Source: CAMCXT01 sp046302715 (GTDB taxonomy: Bacteria > Bacteroidota > Bacteroidia > M30B66). From it: DNA of 64,000 bases. Location: the NCBI GenBank assembly GCA_046302715.1, contig JBKCHQ010000200.1:1-64000 (forward strand). The letters run 5' to 3'. Below are positions 59,237 to 64,000 of this stretch, in pieces (position 1 is the stretch's first letter; each line of letters opens with the position of its first letter). The notes beneath the pieces are model-generated. The model had not been told where the DNA came from, searched no databases, and worked only from the letters and a program-made list of their open reading frames with translations. The translations under genes were made by a program, and so were the position numbers.

Positions 59237-60112
59237 ATGCCACATTCAGAACGAAGAAAGGTGAAAGCACTGCTCTATGCGAAGCAATTTCCTATGGGTA
59301 AAATCTTTGTTAGACAGCCGTTTCCTTCTCATTTCTTAGAATACCCCGATCCGTTTATTCTATTGCATCATGCAGAAATAGACATTCATCCCGAAGCCGA
59401 TTTACGTAACGAAGGGGTAGGCCCCCATCCGCATCGTGGTTTTTCGCCCGTTACGTTTATTTTTGATGGTGCTGTGCATCATCGCGACAGTTTGGGGAAT
59501 TCATCAGTCATTGAAAAAGGCGGAGTACAATGGATTAATGCAGGGCGTGGAATTACACACAGCGAACGTCCACCCGAAAACATTCATTCCACAGGCAGCC
59601 GCCAAGAAATAATTCAGCTTTGGGTAAATACACCGGCTAAAGACAAAATGAAGCCCGCCGAATATTATCCGTTTTCATCACACCAGATTCCAAGAGTTAC
59701 AACCAACGATGGCAACTGTATCATAGCAGTGGCAGCGGGCGAAGTATTGGGAACTAAAGGACCGATTCAGCATAGTTTTGCTCTCAATGCGGCTTTTGTA
59801 CATGGTGTTGAAGGAGGTAAATTAGAAGTCTCGTTCCCCGAAAGTCAAACGATTATTTTTTATTTACTCGACGGCGAAATCGAGGTTCCTGAGTACGGAC
59901 CTGTTGAAAAGTACAACGCCTTGCTTTTTGACAATGCTGAAAAAGTAATTGAACTTGTTTTCAAAAAACAAAGTAAGGCATTGCTGCTCTCGGGAGAACC
60001 TATAAAAGAACCGATTGCAGCACACGGTCCATTTGTAATGAATACCGAAACCGAAATTATGCAGGCTTTTCGTGACTATCAGATGGGCAAAATGGGTGTT
60101 TTAATCGAATAA
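59237..60112 (+). CDS. Pirin family protein
   Basis: 291 residues from the ATG at 59237. The N-terminal cupin carries the pirin signature: HPHRGFSPVTFIFDGAVHHRDSLGNSS with metal-binding His pairs, then GGVQWINAGRGITHSE, giving the His/His/His/Glu iron or zinc set. The C-terminal cupin is degenerate, as usual (about 170-270). Bacterial pirins act as quercetin dioxygenases or metabolic regulators; the substrate cannot be deduced. It is divergent from ompH; a -7 near-match TACTATTG (59226-59233) lies three bases before the start. Confidence 0.92.
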   Translation: MPHSERRKVKALLYAKQFPMGKIFVRQPFPSHFLEYPDPFILLHHAEIDIHPEADLRNEGVGPHPHRGFSPVTFIFDGAVHHRDSLGNSSVIEKGGVQWINAGRGITHSERPPENIHSTGSRQEIIQLWVNTPAKDKMKPAEYYPFSSHQIPRVTTNDGNCIIAVAAGEVLGTKGPIQHSFALNAAFVHGVEGGKLEVSFPESQTIIFYLLDGEIEVPEYGPVEKYNALLFDNAEKVIELVFKKQSKALLLSGEPIKEPIAAHGPFVMNTETEIMQAFRDYQMGKMGVLIE

Positions 60113-60188
60113 ATTTGACAAATAACATCAATGTTAAGCCAACTTAATTAAATTTGAACTTTAAATTCATATTCAGGTTACATAATTT

Positions 60189-63188
60189 GTGTTTCGGCTT
60201 TTAGTTTTTGTGTTTTTGTTTTCTGGAGTTGCCAGCGCGCAAGTTCTAATAAATGAAGTATCTGCATCAAACAGGTCCAACTTTGCCGATGGTTTTGGTG
60301 AATATGAGGATTGGATTGAATTGTACAATGCAGGACCTGGAGTAGCGGATATCAGCAATCATTTCTTAAGTGACAATCCCGCAAATCCCACAAAATGGCA
60401 AATACCAGCGGGTACAACTATAGCCCCAGGCACGTATCGTATCTTTTTCTGTTCGGGTCGCGACCTAACCACCGGGCCGCTTCATACCAATTTTAAACTC
60501 ACGCAAACGTCAGGTGAAACAGTGCTTTTCTCTGATATTGGAGCAGCAATGCTCGATAGTTATACCCTTCAACCTACATTGGTCAATCAAAGTCGTGGTC
60601 GTTATCCTGATGGCGGACCTTGGAAAGTGCTTATTAACCCAACGCCGGGTACGGCCAATTCTGCCAATGCATTCGACGGATACACCGAAAACCCGCAGAT
60701 GAATCTTGCGCCTGGCATTTATGCCACGGCACAAACCCTTACAATGAACACCACAGATGCAGGAATTACGATCCGATATACGCTCGATGGATCAGAGCCT
60801 GGTCCCGCTTCTCCTGTTTATGCCGCTCCAATAAACATTTCAACGAGTACGGTGGTAAGGGCACGTTCCTACCCACCTGCGGGCAGTTCATTTACTCCTG
60901 GTTTTATTGAAAATAACTCTTATTTTATCGGCATTAGCCATACCGTACCCGTTGTATCGCTTATTTCAGATCAATATACCAATCTGTTTAATAACAGTAT
61001 GTTTGAAATAAAGACCGGCATTGAGTATTTTGATGCATCGGGGGTGTTTCAGTGGGAGTCATACGGAGAGGCCGATCCGCACGGGAATGACAGCTGGGCC
61101 TATCCACAAAAAGGAGTAGATTTCGTGGTGCGCGATCAATATGGTTATGATAATGAAATAGAATATCAGATATTTCCAACAAAGACCCGTCAGAAGTTTC
61201 AACGCATCATGTTCAAGGCTGGAGCATCTGATAATTATCCCTTCAGTGGAGCCCCAAACCCCAATTGCCATCTCCGTGATGCATTTGTGCAAACATTAGC
61301 CGAAAAGGCGCATATGAAAGTGGATTACCGGGCTAACGATCATTGCGTGGTTTACATCAACGGTGATTATTGGGGGGTTTACGAAATTCGCGAAAAGGTT
61401 GGAGATCCTGACTATACCGATTATTACTGGGGGCAGGAAGAAGAAGATCTCGACTTTTTATCGTATTGGGGCGGGTTAAACGTGCGATACGGTTCACCGC
61501 TCGACTGGAACGATTTGTATGCCTATATAATGGCTAATGATTTATCGGTTCAGGCCAACTACGATGCTGTTGCAGCTCGATTGGATGTTGCATCGGCAAT
61601 TGATTACATGATTATCAACACCTGGAGCGTTAATAGCGACTGGATTAGTTGGAATACCATGTGGTGGCGCGGTAGGGGAACACCAGCCGTTAAATGGAAA
61701 TATGCCCTTTGGGATATGGACAACACGTTTAATCTGGGGCAGAATTTTTCGGGTTGGAATACCATGGGGTTTACGGCCGATCCTTGTGATTTGGAAGATA
61801 ATTTTGGCACCGCAGGGCCCAATATGGGGCACATGAATGTTTTCGCAAGGCTGATGGCAAACACAGAATTTAAGCAGCAATTTGTGAATCGTTACGCCGA
61901 AATGTTGAATACCTACCTGCATTGCGACGTTGCGCTTGCACACCTCGATAGTATTGCCGATCATATTGCCCCTGAAATGCCTGGCCAAATTGCCCGCTGG
62001 GGTGGAACGTACGCAGAATGGCAGAACAATTTAAATTACATGCGCAACCAAATTACGGGGCGCTGCGAGTACATTCTCGAAAATGGAGTGATTGATTGCT
62101 ATGAGGTTAATGGTCCATGGAATTTGGCGTTTAATGTGAGTCCGGCCGGTGCTGGAACCATTCGTTTTAACGAGCTTCAGTTGCCTCAATACCCGTGGAA
62201 TGGCGATTATTTCGGTGGTGTTGAAGGCGAAATACAAGCAACACCGGCAAACGCATTGTATGAATTTGATTATTGGGAGGTAATAAATACGACCACGCTT
62301 AATTCGGCCATCACCGAATCGCTCAATTCGTTTATGATTACAGCAAGCGATAGTATTATCGCCCATTTTAGACTCATTGAGCAACATGAAATTGTAGTTC
62401 TGGTGGAGCCGCCCGGAACAGGCAATGTTTCGATTAACGGCATTACACCAGCTACTTACCCTTATTCGCAAATCTACAGTCAGGATTTTAGTGTGTCGCT
62501 TTCGGCGACACCTATCGTGAATTATGAGTTTGTGGCGTATTCCGATTTGCATCATGTGAATGCTATTGATTCGCTCATGCCCGATATTACTTTCCTTGTA
62601 GATACGCCCGATACTATCATAGCTCACTTTAAACCCATTCAAACCTGGTTCCTAACCCTTGTTACCGACCCGGCATTGGCCGGAAAAATCAGTATTAACG
62701 GTTCTTTTATTGAAACCTATCCCACAACTTTGGAATTTTTCCCGGATCAAGAAATTCAAACAGGCATTATAACTTCTAACGATTATTTGTTTTCGCACTA
62801 TAGTTTGAATTATCATGCGCTTGATTTCGATTCGACAATTGCCGAAAATCGCTTTGTGCTGGATACCACCGATACATTAACAGCTCATTTTAAACTAAAG
62901 GAAGTCATTCCTCAAACTTTGTATGTACCATCGGGGTTTTCACCCAATAACGATGGCATAAATGATGTTTTTAGGGCACTGCACTCTGAAACCATTAGCG
63001 AAGGAGCCATTGAAATTTATGATCGATGGGGAGAATTGGTATATAAATCAGACTCCTTAGACTTCGCTTGGGACGGAACCCGCAAAGGAATTCCTTTGCT
63101 AGAGGATGTATATTTCTACAGATTAACGTATTTCCTGTATGAAAACTTTTCAGAAAGTGTTCAAGGAACCATTACTATTTACCGATAA
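60189..63188 (+). CDS. Exported CotH-kinase protein with lamin-tail, chitobiase-like and CHU_C domains
   Basis: 999 residues; the start is a GTG giving a standard signal peptide (MFRLLVFVFLFSGVASAQ). Domains: lamin-tail domain (18-115, LINEVSASN...DWIELYNAG), a chitobiase/hexosaminidase C-terminal-like domain (about 170-245, ITIRYTLDGSEPGPASPVY), CotH kinase (about 255-625, with RIMFKAGASDNYP, YINGDYWGVYEIREKVGD and the metal motif ALWDMDNTF at 506-514), three InlB-type beta repeats of about 80-85 residues (about 645-897, each ending IAHFRL/IAHFKP/TAHFKL), and CHU_C (about 903-999, PSGFSPNNDGINDVF). It is thus a T9SS-exported member of the CotH atypical kinase family. The target is unknown. 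Confidence 0.88.
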   Translation: MFRLLVFVFLFSGVASAQVLINEVSASNRSNFADGFGEYEDWIELYNAGPGVADISNHFLSDNPANPTKWQIPAGTTIAPGTYRIFFCSGRDLTTGPLHTNFKLTQTSGETVLFSDIGAAMLDSYTLQPTLVNQSRGRYPDGGPWKVLINPTPGTANSANAFDGYTENPQMNLAPGIYATAQTLTMNTTDAGITIRYTLDGSEPGPASPVYAAPINISTSTVVRARSYPPAGSSFTPGFIENNSYFIGISHTVPVVSLISDQYTNLFNNSMFEIKTGIEYFDASGVFQWESYGEADPHGNDSWAYPQKGVDFVVRDQYGYDNEIEYQIFPTKTRQKFQRIMFKAGASDNYPFSGAPNPNCHLRDAFVQTLAEKAHMKVDYRANDHCVVYINGDYWGVYEIREKVGDPDYTDYYWGQEEEDLDFLSYWGGLNVRYGSPLDWNDLYAYIMANDLSVQANYDAVAARLDVASAIDYMIINTWSVNSDWISWNTMWWRGRGTPAVKWKYALWDMDNTFNLGQNFSGWNTMGFTADPCDLEDNFGTAGPNMGHMNVFARLMANTEFKQQFVNRYAEMLNTYLHCDVALAHLDSIADHIAPEMPGQIARWGGTYAEWQNNLNYMRNQITGRCEYILENGVIDCYEVNGPWNLAFNVSPAGAGTIRFNELQLPQYPWNGDYFGGVEGEIQATPANALYEFDYWEVINTTTLNSAITESLNSFMITASDSIIAHFRLIEQHEIVVLVEPPGTGNVSINGITPATYPYSQIYSQDFSVSLSATPIVNYEFVAYSDLHHVNAIDSLMPDITFLVDTPDTIIAHFKPIQTWFLTLVTDPALAGKISINGSFIETYPTTLEFFPDQEIQTGIITSNDYLFSHYSLNYHALDFDSTIAENRFVLDTTDTLTAHFKLKEVIPQTLYVPSGFSPNNDGINDVFRALHSETISEGAIEIYDRWGELVYKSDSLDFAWDGTRKGIPLLEDVYFYRLTYFLYENFSESVQGTITIYR

Positions 63189-63194
63189 CTGCTT

Positions 63195-64000
63195 ATGCCT
63201 TTCAGGTTTCCTTTATTGCTGCTGATTATTGGTCAGCTTTTTAGCTCCAATCTTAGTGCTCAATTGCTTCTTAATGAAGTTTATGTAAATCGTCCTGGTT
63301 CGTTGGGTACCGACGAGCCCTATGAATTTATCGAACTGAAAGCAACGCCGGGTTCAACGCTCAACAAATTGTATGTTGTGGCTTTCGAAAGCGATTCGGG
63401 CTCAGCCGGAAATGCCGACTTGGTTATCCCTATTAACAATGTTACCGTTGGAGCAAATGGATTGATATTTATCGGGACGCAGCTCGGGTATCCCAACATC
63501 AATCCCGAAACGGTTTTTATAGATACGTTGATTTTTGGCCTGCCTATCCTTGAAAACGGCAGTATCTCATTTGCAACAATATTTAGCAATACCCCAATTC
63601 TTAAGGATGTGGATTATGACACCAACAACGACGGGGTGTTAGACCTTCCACCCGGAGCGGTTGTGCAGGATGCAGTGGGTTGGAGCAATGGTGAATTAAC
63701 AGCACTCATTTACGGCGGTGTATCGCTTACCCAATCTGCCGGAACACCGGATGCCGCGGTACGTTTTTTTGACAATACCACCCCTTTTTCTCAAGTAGCT
63801 TGGTATAATGGAGATTTAGCAACAGTCACAACATTCGACGCACTGGAGGTAAGCGGCAATTTTCCCGATGGAGGGGGGATTACACCGGGTGAAATAAATA
63901 TTCCAAACCACGGTTTAGGGATTCAAAAACAGGAGGATTCTGTTGTGGTATATCCCAATCCCTGCGCAGACAAACTATACGTGAAAAGTTCTAATTCGCA
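63195..64000 (+). CDS. Exported lamin-tail protein with T9SS type A tail (3' truncated by window)
   Basis: The frame is open from the ATG at 63195 to the window end, so only 268 residues are visible. A signal peptide (MPFRFPLLLLIIGQLF...LSAQ) is followed by a lamin-tail-like beta domain (LLLNEVYVNRPGS..EPYEFIELKATPG, then GLIFIGTQLGYP). From about residue 250 VVVYPNPCADKLYV opens a T9SS type A sorting domain. It begins 6 bases after the CotH gene, so both are probably co-transcribed, and both have a lamin-tail domain. The second half of the sorting domain is outside the window. Confidence 0.85.
   Translation, partial: MPFRFPLLLLIIGQLFSSNLSAQLLLNEVYVNRPGSLGTDEPYEFIELKATPGSTLNKLYVVAFESDSGSAGNADLVIPINNVTVGANGLIFIGTQLGYPNINPETVFIDTLIFGLPILENGSISFATIFSNTPILKDVDYDTNNDGVLDLPPGAVVQDAVGWSNGELTALIYGGVSLTQSAGTPDAAVRFFDNTTPFSQVAWYNGDLATVTTFDALEVSGNFPDGGGITPGEINIPNHGLGIQKQEDSVVVYPNPCADKLYVKSSNS

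Noticed and set aside
60181..60189. CATAATTTG before the CotH gene as a -7 box.
   Set aside because: It does not match TAnnTTTG and would place the transcript start inside the coding region.
61542..62642. Long open frames on the minus strand inside the CotH gene (148 and 203 codons).
   Set aside because: They lie antisense to a well-supported gene, have Ile/Arg/Cys-rich composition without domains, and no promoter or start signal.

Overview
The window is chromosomal DNA from a member of the Bacteroidota. Support for this: type IX secretion (T9SS) sorting domains of both kinds (C-terminal type A tails and gliding-associated CHU_C tails), Bacteroidota -7 promoter boxes (TAnnTTTG, often followed by C), A/T-rich translation starts without a strong Shine-Dalgarno, MtaB, a long-form Lgt, a PorE-like protein and a LysM/substrate-binding fusion. 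The species is not identifiable from this text. HemF and a multihaem cytochrome fit a respiring, oxygen-using organism. No phage, insertion sequence, CRISPR array or antiphage island was seen, and no gap between genes exceeds 300 bases.

Layout. 1-6.1 kb: end of pheT, then a minus-strand run with a secreted SGNH hydrolase, a sigma-54 response regulator without DNA-binding domain, Ppx/GppA, UbiA and RecR. 6.2-8.3 kb: a sodium/solute symporter and an acetyltransferase. 8.4-13.8 kb (minus): MsrA lipoprotein, a small membrane protein, lipid kinase, inositol monophosphatase, Lgt and MtaB, packed as an operon. 13.9-14.4 kb: tRNA-Glu and rpsT as one short transcription unit with promoter and terminator. 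14.4-25.0 kb (minus): a compact run starting with a FIST sensor, a histidine kinase, a single-domain response regulator and a REC-PAS-kinase-REC hybrid, continuing into an acetyltransferase, a seven-haem cytochrome/TPR protein, MltG and a phosphohexomutase. 25.1-28.3 kb: a large CHU_C surface protein with an internal tandem duplication.

28.4-32.4 kb (plus): guaA, a LysM/substrate-binding protein and hemF, translationally coupled. 32.4-37.8 kb (minus): lolA, ftsK, a DUF4412-like protein and speA. 37.85-45.6 kb (plus): arginase and argS, then ffh, folD, queE and a glycosyltransferase fused to what looks like a shortened sugar-phosphate transferase. speA and arginase are divergent and share an 83-base regulatory gap with repeated palindromes. 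45.7-52.7 kb (plus): an IgGFc-binding/CHU_C giant, a PorE-like OmpA protein and a GT87-like membrane protein. 52.7-59.2 kb (minus): FAH-family hydrolase, DnaQ-type exonuclease, E2 acyltransferase, a beta-propeller/SusE-like/T9SS protein, a TfoX C-terminal domain protein, AroK, and an OmpH chaperone, with tRNA-Leu(GAG) on the plus strand. 59.2-64 kb (plus): pirin, a secreted CotH-kinase protein, and the start of another lamin-tail T9SS protein.

Most of the window is housekeeping. The parts that deserve attention are the cytosolic FIST phosphorelay, the arginine-degradation divergon, the odd glycosyltransferase fusion, the seven-haem cytochrome and the T9SS cargo proteins.
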